In this document: one piece after another, positions 1 through 7,453 of the stretch
Position numbering within the stretch: position 1 is the stretch's first letter
Layout: each line of letters opens with the position of its first letter
Assembly (NCBI GenBank): GCA_019456305.1
Contig: VRUD01000032.1
Location: 1 to 45,635, forward strand
Source of the DNA: Cytophagales bacterium
Lineage (GTDB): Bacteria > Bacteroidota > Bacteroidia > Cytophagales > VRUD01
Length of the DNA: 45,635 nt
Direction: 5' to 3'
Notes under the pieces: model-generated
Seen by the model: only the letters and a program-made list of their open reading frames with translations
Told to the model about the DNA's origin: nothing
Database searches by the model: none
Translations under genes and position numbers: made by a program

Positions 1-2
1 TG

Positions 3-167
3 AGTGAATTAAAAGAATATGATGATCTGCCAACTCAAATAAAGAAATATATTTTATTTTTAGAAGAATATTTAAAATTATCTATTAATTTTGTATCTTT
101 AGGTCCTGATAGAGATCAAACATTAATTAAATCCGGTTTCTCTAAATTCAGTACAAATTTAATTTAA
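3..167 (+). CDS. purA: Adenylosuccinate synthetase, C-terminal fragment
   Basis: The window opens inside a gene; the frame starting at base 3 runs 54 codons to TAA. The tail contains SLGPDRDQT, which matches the conserved C-terminal (V/S)-x-GPDRxQT segment of adenylosuccinate synthetase, preceded by the usual YDDLP and KYILFLEEYL stretch. The enzyme joins IMP and aspartate using GTP in the first committed step to AMP. The start and most of the protein lie upstream of the window. A TlpA-like gene follows 20 bp later on the same strand. The identification rests on the short C-terminus only. Confidence 0.75.
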   Translation, partial: SELKEYDDLPTQIKKYILFLEEYLKLSINFVSLGPDRDQTLIKSGFSKFSTNLI

Positions 168-187
168 TAACTAAATATTAAAATATC

Positions 188-694
188 ATGAAAACCACAT
201 TAAAAACTACCGTTGTATTCTTGTTGCTTATATGTCTGTTTTCCTTCAGGCCACCAGGACTCAAGAAGTTCCCCGCTATTGACGTCAAGACATTAGATGG
301 ACAAACCATTAATTCCAAAGAGATTCACCAAAACAATGGGAAACTAACAATAATTGGCATTTGGGCAACCTGGTGTAAACCCTGTTTTTTGGAACTCAAG
401 ACTTATCATGAGCACTATCCGAATTGGAGAGAAGAAACGGGTGTAAAGATCGCTTTGGTATCAGTGGATGAGCCGAGGCTTAAAGAAAAAATCAAAGCAT
501 TGGTTCAAAAAAAGGGGTGGGAGTTTGAAATGTATATAGATGATAAAAAAGAGCTGAAACAGGCATTAAAGATCATCAATATACCAGGCACTTATTTAGT
601 AAATGACGCAGGTGACATCTTATACCAACACAGTTCCTATTCAAAGGGGGATGAGAATAAGCTTTATAAGCAGATTAAAAAATTATCGAAGTAA
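188..694 (+). CDS. TlpA/thioredoxin-like thiol-disulfide oxidoreductase, exported
   Basis: A 168-residue protein with an N-terminal hydrophobic segment (about residues 8-20, VVFLLLICLF) that fits a signal peptide or membrane anchor. A thioredoxin fold follows: WATWCKPC places the redox cysteines at 63 and 66, and NIPGTYLV holds the cis-proline at about 133. Such proteins reduce or shuffle disulfides outside the cytoplasm, for example in cytochrome c maturation; the substrate cannot be told. It ends with a 12-bp tail overlap with the convergent FG-GAP gene. The fold is clear, the specific role is not. Confidence 0.85.
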   Translation: MKTTLKTTVVFLLLICLFSFRPPGLKKFPAIDVKTLDGQTINSKEIHQNNGKLTIIGIWATWCKPCFLELKTYHEHYPNWREETGVKIALVSVDEPRLKEKIKALVQKKGWEFEMYIDDKKELKQALKIINIPGTYLVNDAGDILYQHSSYSKGDENKLYKQIKKLSK

Positions 695-2560
695 AAATAT
701 TATTTTCTTGTTTATTATCATCCCATTTGTCTCTATTCTGCAGGTATAAAAACCGGGTCTAATATTTATTCCCTTATCGTTTGTTCCTTCCCATTTAATA
801 ATATGGTCCCCGGCACTTTGAAATTCATCTGCCAAACTTTTTATTTTTTTACCCATTATATCATATACCAGCAGTTTAATATGGGTATTTTCGTTTAAAT
901 GGTAGCTTATGGTAATATGTTTTGTAAACGGGTTGGGATAACAATCAATTTCGAATTGCAGATTTCGGATTTGGGTGGTGTGGCCGGTAATAGCAGTATC
1001 TTCAACTATCAGGATTGTCGTATCAACACCGATATTTGACAAAAACTGGCTTTTGCCATCGGGCCAGGTGACTTCAATAGTATCAACGGCCGTGTATATT
1101 CCCAGGCCAAAATGAGCGATGGTGCTGTGGTGTGAAAGATGACTTGAGCCGCCATCTATTTCCCGTATCCAGTTGCGGCCATTTGAAATAATCCTTACAA
1201 GTGATCCGTAAGCATCCCTGTTATTTGTTGTACCCTGAAGTTTTACTTTTAACCAATGATTATTGTTTGAATTATTATTTTGGTATAAAAGTGCATGAGA
1301 AGACGTCAAACCTGTATCTGCTACCATTATCAAAAGATCAAGGTCTCCATCATTGTCATAATCTCCGTAAGCAAATCCCCTTGCCATACTTGTATCATCT
1401 ACGTCTAATAAAACTGATACATCTGTAAATGTTGCATCCCCATTATTTTTATACAAAACATCCGGATTTGAAGGAGCATTGGCAATAATGGAATCTGCAG
1501 GGATATGGCCGTTTGCTACAAAAAGATCAAGGTAAGTATCATTGTCATAATCTAAGAAAGCAGTACCCCAGCCAACTGCAAACAAATTACTATCAGTATA
1601 GGTATTTGTAACGCCTGCGGAATCGGTCAGGTCAATAAAGAGCCCGTTACCCTGGTTATTTCTCAGAACATTTCTTCCGAGATTGGTAACGTAATAATCC
1701 AGGTCTCCGTCTTCATCATAGTCTCCTATAGCAATGCCCATTCCGTATATAGCATCATTCATAGATGAACTTACACTTACATTACTGAAATCAGGTGAGG
1801 GAAAATTATTTTGATATAAGCTATTGGGCAAGACCCACGCTCCAAAATCATTGGCAATGTATATATCCACATCACTATCCTGGTCACAGTTGGTGAATGC
1901 TATAGCCAGCCCACACCCCGTGTCAGCAACACCATATAGTGATGCTACTTCACTAAAAGTTTCATTGCCATTGTTCATATACAGATAGTTGGGAGAGCAT
2001 ACATAATAAAATCCTGAATCATCAGTTGTTGGTTTTGAAGGGTCAACATAGTTTACAACATATATGTCGGGGAAACCGTCAAGGTTAAAATCCCCAAAAG
2101 ATGCTGCCGTGCTCCATGCAGTATCAGATATACCTGCTGATGCTGATATTTCCTGGAATGTACCATCACCGTTGTTTTTAAATAATAAATTGTGCTCGTC
2201 TACCCAGGTTGTTACAAAAATATCGCGGTAGCCATCGTTATCAATATCTCCTGTAATCACGCCCATGGTACTTATGCTGTCGGTAAGGCTTAACCCTGCA
2301 GCAACTCCTACTTCTGTGAATGTACCGTTGCCATTATTATGATAAAGCATATCCCGTATTTCTCCGCCTGTCAAATATATATCCGGATAGCCATCGTTGT
2401 CATAATCAAAGAAGGCACCGCCCCCTCCCATTCTTTCTGTATTGATATGCTGATGGTTTATTCCGGCAGATATGCTTACTTCGGAAAACCCTTGTGATAG
2501 AGCTTTTAGCCAAAAAGCAGGTAAAAAGCTTAATAATAAAATTAGGGACTTGACTATCAT
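683..2560 (-). CDS. FG-GAP/VCBS repeat protein with ASPIC/UnbV domain and T9SS sorting domain
   Basis: A 625-residue secreted protein. An N-terminal signal peptide (about residues 1-22) precedes a run of FG-GAP-like units with calcium-binding DxDxDG signatures such as YDNDGYPDIYL, GDYDEDGDLDYY and GDYDNDGDLDLL. These build a beta-propeller surface. Residues of about 445-520 resemble the ASPIC/UnbV module (GSLVRI, HFGLG, DTIEVTWPDG). The last 85 or so residues form a type A T9SS C-terminal domain beginning CYPNPF and including YDIMGKKI. The protein is therefore likely exported through the outer membrane by T9SS and attached to the surface. Its ligand is unknown. It converges on the thioredoxin gene. 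Confidence 0.88.
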   Translation of the reverse strand: MIVKSLILLLSFLPAFWLKALSQGFSEVSISAGINHQHINTERMGGGGAFFDYDNDGYPDIYLTGGEIRDMLYHNNGNGTFTEVGVAAGLSLTDSISTMGVITGDIDNDGYRDIFVTTWVDEHNLLFKNNGDGTFQEISASAGISDTAWSTAASFGDFNLDGFPDIYVVNYVDPSKPTTDDSGFYYVCSPNYLYMNNGNETFSEVASLYGVADTGCGLAIAFTNCDQDSDVDIYIANDFGAWVLPNSLYQNNFPSPDFSNVSVSSSMNDAIYGMGIAIGDYDEDGDLDYYVTNLGRNVLRNNQGNGLFIDLTDSAGVTNTYTDSNLFAVGWGTAFLDYDNDTYLDLFVANGHIPADSIIANAPSNPDVLYKNNGDATFTDVSVLLDVDDTSMARGFAYGDYDNDGDLDLLIMVADTGLTSSHALLYQNNNSNNNHWLKVKLQGTTNNRDAYGSLVRIISNGRNWIREIDGGSSHLSHHSTIAHFGLGIYTAVDTIEVTWPDGKSQFLSNIGVDTTILIVEDTAITGHTTQIRNLQFEIDCYPNPFTKHITISYHLNENTHIKLLVYDIMGKKIKSLADEFQSAGDHIIKWEGTNDKGINIRPGFYTCRIETNGMIINKKIIFLLR

Positions 2561-2591
2561 TTAGTTTTAAAATTATATATTGAAGGTACTA

Positions 2592-2651
2592 GATATTGTG
2601 AAAGTGATACTGTATGATTTAATGGGGAAAATCATTTTAGGGCAGTTCTAA
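2592..2651 (+). pseudogene. Remnant of a T9SS C-terminal sorting domain
   Basis: A short + strand reading frame in the gap before the DUF2911 gene reads DIVKVILYDLMGKIILGQF then TAA. This matches the middle of T9SS sorting domains (V-x-LYDLMGK). There is no start, no upstream passenger and no downstream end of the domain. It looks like debris of a decayed T9SS cargo gene. Confidence 0.5.
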
Positions 2652-2756
2652 AAATTGAATTGCCAGTGCAAATAAAAAACAAAAAATAATACCATCCTAA
2701 TTTTTTTTAACTGCCTTGTTGTTATTAAAGAAATAATATATTCGCATAGTTAAAAT

Positions 2757-2830
2757 CCAACGGGGTTCACCCCGTAGGATAATGCCGTTAAGCAATGGTG
2801 AACTGGAATAAAGTAAATATCCAACGGGGT
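2757..2830. repeat. CCAACGGGGT repeat pair with ACGGGGT/ACCCCGT hairpin
   Basis: The decamer CCAACGGGGT occurs at 2757-2766 and 2821-2830, each after an A/T-rich stretch. At 2760-2775 the first copy forms a perfect 7-bp stem with a 2-nt loop. It lies 70-145 bp upstream of the DUF2911 gene. The rest of the 340-bp gap holds only the T9SS remnant and a promoter-like motif. Confidence 0.6.
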
Positions 2831-2853
2831 AAAGAATTTTGATTTTTTATTTT

Positions 2854-2861
2854 TATATTTG
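2854..2861 (+). promoter_or_regulatory. Bacteroidota-type -7 element (TATATTTG)
   Basis: TATATTTG fits the Bacteroidota -7 consensus TAnnTTTG and lies 39 bp before the DUF2911 start codon. No well-spaced -33 TTTG is obvious, so the assignment is tentative. Confidence 0.45.
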
Positions 2862-2900
2862 CCGCAATTGTTAATCAACTAATAAAAAATAAAACATATT

Positions 2901-3761
2901 ATGAAAAAAAATCTGAAAATCATTTGGTTAATGGCAACTGCTTTTACTTTAAATGTTAGTACTATCGTTGCCCAGGATCTTCCACGTCCCAGCCCTTTGG
3001 CAAAAGTGGAACAAAGAATAGGCCTTACGGATGTAAGCGTCACTTATTCAAGACCAGGAGTAAAGGAAAGAACAATATGGGGAGAGTTGGTTCCGTATGA
3101 TGAAAAGTGGAGAACGGGAGCCAATGCAGCTACTGTGCTAACCTTTAGCCATGACGTAAAAGTAAACGGGAAAGACCTGACTGCCGGCAGCTATGCTTTC
3201 TATACAAAACCAACCAAGGCCGAGTGGACTGTTTATTTTAACACGGAAACTAAATCCTGGGGAACCAGCGGGTACAAAACAGAAAATGACGCGTTAACTT
3301 TAACTGTAAAGCCTGAAGTTAATGAAATGGTAGAATCCATGCGCTTTACTCTTGAGAATATCAAAGATAATTCTGCTGATTTGGTTTTAGCCTGGGAAAA
3401 GATAAAGATCGTATTAAAAATTGAAGTAGAATTTGAGAAAAAAGCCATGGAAAATATTGAGAAGGCCATTGAAGATGCAAGTGGAAAATGGAGGGTATTG
3501 AGAAGTGCGGCTAATTATTGCGCTGATAACAATACCAACCTGGATAAAGGGATGGAATGGATCAATGAGTCAATAGAGCTCCATGAATCATGGTATAGCT
3601 ATTGGGTTAAAGCAGATGTACAGGCAGCTTTTGGAAATAAAAAAGAGGCTATCGCAAGCGCTAAAAAAGCAATTAAGCTTGGAGAAGCCGATGCTGAAAA
3701 GAAAGATAAAGAATTCACCTATAGGAAACAGCTTGATAAAGCCATCGAAGGTTGGAAGTAA
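2901..3761 (+). CDS. DUF2911 domain exported protein
   Basis: A 286-residue protein with a signal peptide ending near TIVAQ (residue 25). Residues of about 28-175 match the Bacteroidota family DUF2911: PRPSPLAKVEQRIG, VTYSRPGVKER, GANAATVLTFSHDV and SYAFYTKPT. The C-terminal 110 residues are helical and charged, with a TPR-like stretch (WINESIELHESWYSYWVKAD). The biochemical role of DUF2911 is not established. It is preceded by a TATATTTG -7 element and followed at its stop by a GCGCAT word repeat. It is probably expressed alone. Confidence 0.85.
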   Translation: MKKNLKIIWLMATAFTLNVSTIVAQDLPRPSPLAKVEQRIGLTDVSVTYSRPGVKERTIWGELVPYDEKWRTGANAATVLTFSHDVKVNGKDLTAGSYAFYTKPTKAEWTVYFNTETKSWGTSGYKTENDALTLTVKPEVNEMVESMRFTLENIKDNSADLVLAWEKIKIVLKIEVEFEKKAMENIEKAIEDASGKWRVLRSAANYCADNNTNLDKGMEWINESIELHESWYSYWVKADVQAAFGNKKEAIASAKKAIKLGEADAEKKDKEFTYRKQLDKAIEGWK

Positions 3762-3800
3762 TGCGCAGGACGCATAGCGCATGGCGCATGGCGCATAGCG
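3761..3800. repeat. GCGCATAGC/GCGCATGGC word repeat
   Basis: Directly after the DUF2911 stop, four to five degenerate copies of a nonamer (GCGCATAGC / GCGCATGGC) run in tandem. The same word family recurs at 17614, 22334 and 32173, where it builds hairpins. Here only one arm is seen. Confidence 0.7.
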
Positions 3801-3903
3801 GGGGGTCCTGTAGGTTGACAGAGAACTGCTCCGAAACCCGCGCTACGCTTATACTTACGTTGCACACCAAAAAAAAATAAGTTCTATATTTGGGAACTTT
3901 TAT

Positions 3904-3911
3904 TATCTTTG
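3904..3911 (+). promoter_or_regulatory. Bacteroidota-type -7 element before higBA (TATCTTTG)
   Basis: TATCTTTG fits TAnnTTTG and ends 20 bp before the higB start. This spacing suits a short leader. A TTTG lies only 11 bp upstream at 3889-3892, closer than the usual -33 spacing. Confidence 0.5.
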
Positions 3912-3931
3912 CAAGTATATTGATATAGAGA

Positions 3932-4228
3932 ATGAAAAGAATATTTGCAAAAAGTACATTAAGAACGTTTTGGGAAAACCATGCAGATTCAGAACAGTAC
4001 TTGAAAACATGGTACGATACTGCTATGAATTCTAACTGGAAAGTACCCAATGACGTGAAAAAAATTTATGCGAATGCTAGTATTTTGAGAAATAGCCGAA
4101 TTGTGTTTAACATAAAAGGTAATTCATACCGTTTGATTGTTAAATTCAATTTTGAGAAACAATGGGCATTTATCAGATTTATTGGCACTCATTCTCAATA
4201 TGACAAAGTAGATGCAAATAATATTTAA
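3932..4228 (+). CDS. higB: HigB-type toxin (RelE superfamily mRNA interferase)
   Basis: A 98-residue protein beginning MKRIFAKSTLRTFWENH. The later segments NWKVPNDVKKIYANASIL and RIVFNIKGNSYRLIVKF match the HigB toxin family, a RelE-like ribosome-dependent mRNA interferase. It precedes its antitoxin gene by 11 bp, the inverted toxin-first order typical of higBA. The C-terminal FIRFIGTHSQYDKVDANNI is also characteristic of the family. Length is normal and no disruption is seen. The cassette sits between the DUF2911 and Kelch genes. Confidence 0.88.
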   Translation: MKRIFAKSTLRTFWENHADSEQYLKTWYDTAMNSNWKVPNDVKKIYANASILRNSRIVFNIKGNSYRLIVKFNFEKQWAFIRFIGTHSQYDKVDANNI

Positions 4229-4239
4229 ACTTATTTATT

Positions 4240-4611
4240 ATGGATATAAAACCCATTAAAACAGAAAACGACTATCAAAATGCTTTAGCTAAACTAGATG
4301 CTATTTTTGATGCTCCTATTGGAACTCCTGAAAGTGACGAAGCTGACGTACTTGGTTTACTAATTGACGAATATGAAAAGGTTAATTATCCAATAGATGC
4401 TCCAGACCCAATTGAAGCAATTAAAATTAGAATGGAAGAAATGCAATTAAAACAAGTTGATTTGATTCCTGAAATTGGCGGAAAAAGCCATGTTTCTGAA
4501 GTTCTAAACAGAAAAAGAAAACTGACTGTTGATATGATTAGAAAGTTGACGGAAAGGCTTAATCTTTCTCCAACTATTTTAATTAAGGACTATCATTTTT
4601 CTCTTTATTAA
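4240..4611 (+). CDS. higA: HigA-type antitoxin with helix-turn-helix
   Basis: A 123-residue partner of HigB. The N-terminal 60 residues are acidic and would bind the toxin. Residues of about 64-120 form a Cro/CI-like helix-turn-helix: IRMEEMQLKQVDLIPEIGGK followed by HVSEVLNRKRKLTVDMIRKL. HigA proteins neutralise HigB and repress their shared promoter, here probably the TATCTTTG element before higB. The Kelch gene starts 12 bp downstream, so it may be read from the same transcript. Confidence 0.88.
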   Translation: MDIKPIKTENDYQNALAKLDAIFDAPIGTPESDEADVLGLLIDEYEKVNYPIDAPDPIEAIKIRMEEMQLKQVDLIPEIGGKSHVSEVLNRKRKLTVDMIRKLTERLNLSPTILIKDYHFSLY

Positions 4612-4623
4612 ATTAATATCACA

Positions 4624-5967
4624 ATGAAAATTCTATTAACTTCTACAATATTATTTCTGCTAATATTTATAGCACCAATCTACGCCCAAAACTCCTGGAC
4701 CTGGCAGGAATTAAACCCGATGCCTGAGAAGGTAAGCAACAATGCCGTTGCTGCTGCAGTCAAAGACAGTGTTACCTACGTTTATTCTTTCATGGGGATT
4801 GACTCAACAAAACTCTGGTCAGGCATCCATCTTAAAGCATTTCGTTATAACACGCAAACCAACGTCTGGGATACCATCGCACCTGTTCCTGATAATCTTA
4901 CCAGGATCGCTGCTTCTGCCAACACTGTAAAGAACAAAATATACATTATTGGAGGATATCATGTATATGCAAATAATAGTGAAGTATCTTCCAATAAAAT
5001 ATTTATTTATGATCCTCAAAGTGACAGTTATTCTCAGGGTGTAAACCTTCCGGTAGCCATTGACGACCAGGTGCAGGTTGTATGGAGAGACAGCCTTATA
5101 TTTATCATTACAGGGTGGAGTAATACAGGAAATGTAAGCAGTGTTCAAATCTATAATCCTGCCTTAGATACTATAATGCAGGGAACTCCGGTACCTAATA
5201 ATAATCTGTATAAAGCTTTTGGCGCTTCCGGAGTAATAATTGGTGATACTATTTATTATTGTGGCGGGGTTGAACATTCAACCTGGAAAAATGTAAATTT
5301 TCTGCGTAAAGGTGTAATTAATCCCGTTGACCCGAGTGACATAACCTGGACTAATCCTGCAACCAATCCGGGCGATAAAGGATACAGAATGGGAGCCGTA
5401 GTGTATGGAAATACAGGTTTTTGGATTGGAGGAGCGGGTAATTCTTATAATTACGATGGTATCGCCTATGACGGTACCGGTGGTGTAGATCCATTAGATA
5501 GAATAATGGCCTATCATGCAAAATCACAAACATGGGAAGTTGATACTGCAACCCCATTCAGTGTAATGGATTTGAGAAATATTACTCAAATTGATTCTAA
5601 TCAATATATCATTGCCGGTGGTATGCTGCCGGGACAAGCGGTAAGTAACCGTGCATTCCTGCTCACCTATACACCACCCCCTGTAACGGGAATTACAAGT
5701 ATTAAAAGTGCCGATAATATTAAGGTATATCCAAATCCTGTCAACAATACTTTACAAGTAAACATTAACGGTACTGTTGATAATTCAACCCTTAAAATCG
5801 AATTAATGGACATAACAGGAAAAATATTGATAGATGAAAAAATTGCCGGTGCTATTATTACCTATCAACTCAATATGAGAGAATATGCCACGGGTAGTTA
5901 TTTTTTAAGAATAACCAACGAAAAAGAACAACTAATCAATTCATATAAAATTCAAAAAATCAATTAA
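4624..5967 (+). CDS. Kelch-repeat secreted protein with T9SS sorting domain
   Basis: A 447-residue protein. The signal peptide ends near IYAQ (residue 22). Several Kelch-like beta-propeller blades follow, seen as RYNTQTNVWDTI, KIYIIGGYHVYA, IFIYDPQSDSYSQG, IYYCGGVEH and HAKSQTWEVD. The last 80 residues are a T9SS C-terminal domain (KVYPNPVNNTLQVNING, ELMDITGKIL, YATGSYFLRI). It should be exported and displayed on the cell surface or released. Its ligand is unknown. It begins 12 bp after higA, with no separate promoter obvious. Confidence 0.87.
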   Translation: MKILLTSTILFLLIFIAPIYAQNSWTWQELNPMPEKVSNNAVAAAVKDSVTYVYSFMGIDSTKLWSGIHLKAFRYNTQTNVWDTIAPVPDNLTRIAASANTVKNKIYIIGGYHVYANNSEVSSNKIFIYDPQSDSYSQGVNLPVAIDDQVQVVWRDSLIFIITGWSNTGNVSSVQIYNPALDTIMQGTPVPNNNLYKAFGASGVIIGDTIYYCGGVEHSTWKNVNFLRKGVINPVDPSDITWTNPATNPGDKGYRMGAVVYGNTGFWIGGAGNSYNYDGIAYDGTGGVDPLDRIMAYHAKSQTWEVDTATPFSVMDLRNITQIDSNQYIIAGGMLPGQAVSNRAFLLTYTPPPVTGITSIKSADNIKVYPNPVNNTLQVNINGTVDNSTLKIELMDITGKILIDEKIAGAIITYQLNMREYATGSYFLRITNEKEQLINSYKIQKIN

Positions 5968-5989
5968 CAATTTCTAAAATTAACCACCA

Positions 5990-6006
5990 ATCCGTCAGTT
6001 GACGGG
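5990..6006. repeat. CCGTCA-GT-TGACGG palindrome
   Basis: A perfect 6-bp stem with a 2-nt loop, CCGTCAGTTGACGG, in the 59-bp gap between the Kelch and DUF1566 genes. It is too short and lacks a T-run, so it is not a convincing terminator. Confidence 0.5.
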
Positions 6007-6026
6007 TTAACAAAACAAAAATTATT

Positions 6027-7142
6027 ATGAAAAAATTAACTATAACATTCGTAACTACACTTATCTGTATAATCTTTTTAAATCTGTGCCTGCCCCGATT
6101 TCTCGGTGGTAATCTATGTTTCGCGCAAGCACCGCAATCTTTTAAATACCAAGCCGTAGCAAGAGATATTAGTGGTAACATTTTGGCTAATCAGGCAGTC
6201 GGTTTTCAAATCAGCATTTTAAAAACTACTGCAACAGGCATAGCAGTATATATTGAAACACACACTGATACCACCAACCAATTTGGATTGGTGAACTTGG
6301 AAATTGGCAAAGGTACAGTTACAACTGGCGATTTTACAACGATTGATTGGGCAAACGATGATTACTTTATACAAGTAAAAATGGACGCTACTGGTGGGGC
6401 CACTTATGCTATGATGGGAACTTCCCAACTGCTTTCGGTGCCTTATGCGCTTCATGCAAAAACAGCAGAAATTGTTACAGAAACCGACCCAGTATTTGGC
6501 TCATCAGTAGCAGGTGGTATTACTGTAGCAGATACAGCCAATTGGAATGCACACACAGTTGATACCGATACACATTTAGATTCTACTGGAGTAGCTGCTT
6601 TAGGTTTTGTAGCTGGAGCACATGTAGACTCTACAGCAATAGCGAATATGGGTTTTATTGCTGGAGGCGCTTCAAGCTCATTTTACTTAGGACAAGATAC
6701 CCTTGGCGGTATTATTTACAACCTGTACATTGGTAGTGATGGGCTGCAACACGGTTTAATTGTGAACAAAACAGAAAGCACGGCAGTATGGCAAGCAACA
6801 GGAACAACCACTAATGCTATACGTAGTTGGGATGGTGTTTTTAATACAGATTCAATGACAAGTAGTGCCGCAGCAACGTATGTAAATGGGTTAACAAGTG
6901 GTGGCTTTACCGATTGGTACTTACCAAGCATTGATGAGTTAAGTTTACTATGGCACAACCGTTTTTATGCCAACAAAGCATTAAATACTGGTGGCTTTAC
7001 TTTACTCTCAAATACAGCTAACTATTGGAGTAGTACGGAGTTTAATACGACCAATGCGATCCACTTCGGTTTCTTCAATGGAAACGCGACCCTCAACTCT
7101 AAGACTAGTACCTTGTCAGTTCGTGCGGTTAGGGCTTTTTAA
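6027..7142 (+). CDS. DUF1566-type (C-type-lectin-like) exported protein, candidate diversified protein
   Basis: A 371-residue protein. An N-terminal signal peptide is interrupted by LPRFLGGN, encoded by a CCGA-TTTC-TCGG palindrome at 6095-6106. Residues of about 35-150 (FKYQAVARDISGN, VGFQISIL, VPYALHAKTAE) match the N-terminal region common in Bacteroidota surface proteins. The C-terminal 150 residues match DUF1566: DWYLPSIDELSLLW, NYWSSTEF and the terminal VRAVRAF. DUF1566 adopts a lectin-like fold and is a known target of diversity-generating retroelements. Codons 7044-7120 show the expected pattern (see the variable-region entry). No reverse transcriptase is in the window. Confidence 0.85.
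   Translation: MKKLTITFVTTLICIIFLNLCLPRFLGGNLCFAQAPQSFKYQAVARDISGNILANQAVGFQISILKTTATGIAVYIETHTDTTNQFGLVNLEIGKGTVTTGDFTTIDWANDDYFIQVKMDATGGATYAMMGTSQLLSVPYALHAKTAEIVTETDPVFGSSVAGGITVADTANWNAHTVDTDTHLDSTGVAALGFVAGAHVDSTAIANMGFIAGGASSSFYLGQDTLGGIIYNLYIGSDGLQHGLIVNKTESTAVWQATGTTTNAIRSWDGVFNTDSMTSSAAATYVNGLTSGGFTDWYLPSIDELSLLWHNRFYANKALNTGGFTLLSNTANYWSSTEFNTTNAIHFGFFNGNATLNSKTSTLSVRAVRAF
7020..7139 (+). other. Candidate DGR variable region (VR)
   Basis: The last 40 codons of the DUF1566 gene run from NYWSSTEF to VRAVRAF. Between these fixed ends, about 15 codons are of NNC/NNT type (acc, atc, cac, ttc, ggt, ttc, acc, ctc, tct, act, agt). All of them encode residues reachable from AAC/AAT by changing adenines. 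This is the signature of adenine-specific mutagenesis of a template. The matching template repeat and reverse transcriptase were not found in this window. Confidence 0.55.
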
Positions 7143-7160
7143 CTATTTACCCCGTGAGAT

Positions 7161-7409
7161 ATGTTTTATTATGTTTATGTTTTAAGAAGTAAGAAGGATA
7201 ATAATAATTATGTTGGTTATACTGAAAATCTGGAAAAAAGATTAGATGTTCACAATTTTGGAAAAGTTCAGTCTACAAGAAACAGAATGCCTTTGGAATT
7301 GATATATTTTGAAGGTTGCTTAAATCAGCAAGATGCAACAAGACGTGAAAAATATTTAAAAACAGCATGGGGTAAAAGATATATAAATTACACGAATTAC
7401 ACAAATTAA
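7161..7409 (+). CDS. Small GIY-YIG endonuclease-domain protein
   Basis: An 82-residue protein that is essentially one GIY-YIG domain. YYVYVLRS and YVGYTENLEKRLDVHN carry the Tyr and Arg residues of the active site, and RREKYLKTAWGK holds the metal-binding glutamate. This is the UPF0213/URI-type single-domain family, whose cellular role is uncertain. It starts 18 bp after the DUF1566 stop. The last residues, INYTNYTN, and the stop codon are encoded by the left arm of the GTGTAATTCG inverted repeat, so the natural C-terminus has been replaced by repeat sequence. Confidence 0.87.
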   Translation: MFYYVYVLRSKKDNNNYVGYTENLEKRLDVHNFGKVQSTRNRMPLELIYFEGCLNQQDATRREKYLKTAWGKRYINYTNYTN

Positions 7410-7446
7410 ATTAGTGTAATTATTAATTAGTGTAATTCGTGTAATT
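7386..7446. repeat. Inverted repeat of GTGTAATTC words between convergent genes
   Basis: A perfect 17-bp inverted repeat (arms 7386-7402 and 7430-7446), each arm being two copies of AATTACAC. The 27-bp loop repeats the same word again. The left arm encodes the end of the GIY-YIG protein. The repeat lies just before the convergent SSS symporter stop and could act as a bidirectional terminator. Confidence 0.85.
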
Positions 7447-7453
7447 AGTGGTT

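Noticed and set aside
3715-4050. 111-residue minus strand frame over the DUF2911-higB gap
   Set aside because: It crosses a word repeat (CAMRHALCVLRI is translated GCGCAT repeat) and overlaps higB; no family resemblance.
7161-7409. GIY-YIG gene as a homing endonuclease tied to the adjacent DUF1566 variable region
   Set aside because: Adjacency alone does not show a link; single-domain GIY-YIG proteins are widespread in Bacteroidota, and the C-terminus is repeat-derived.
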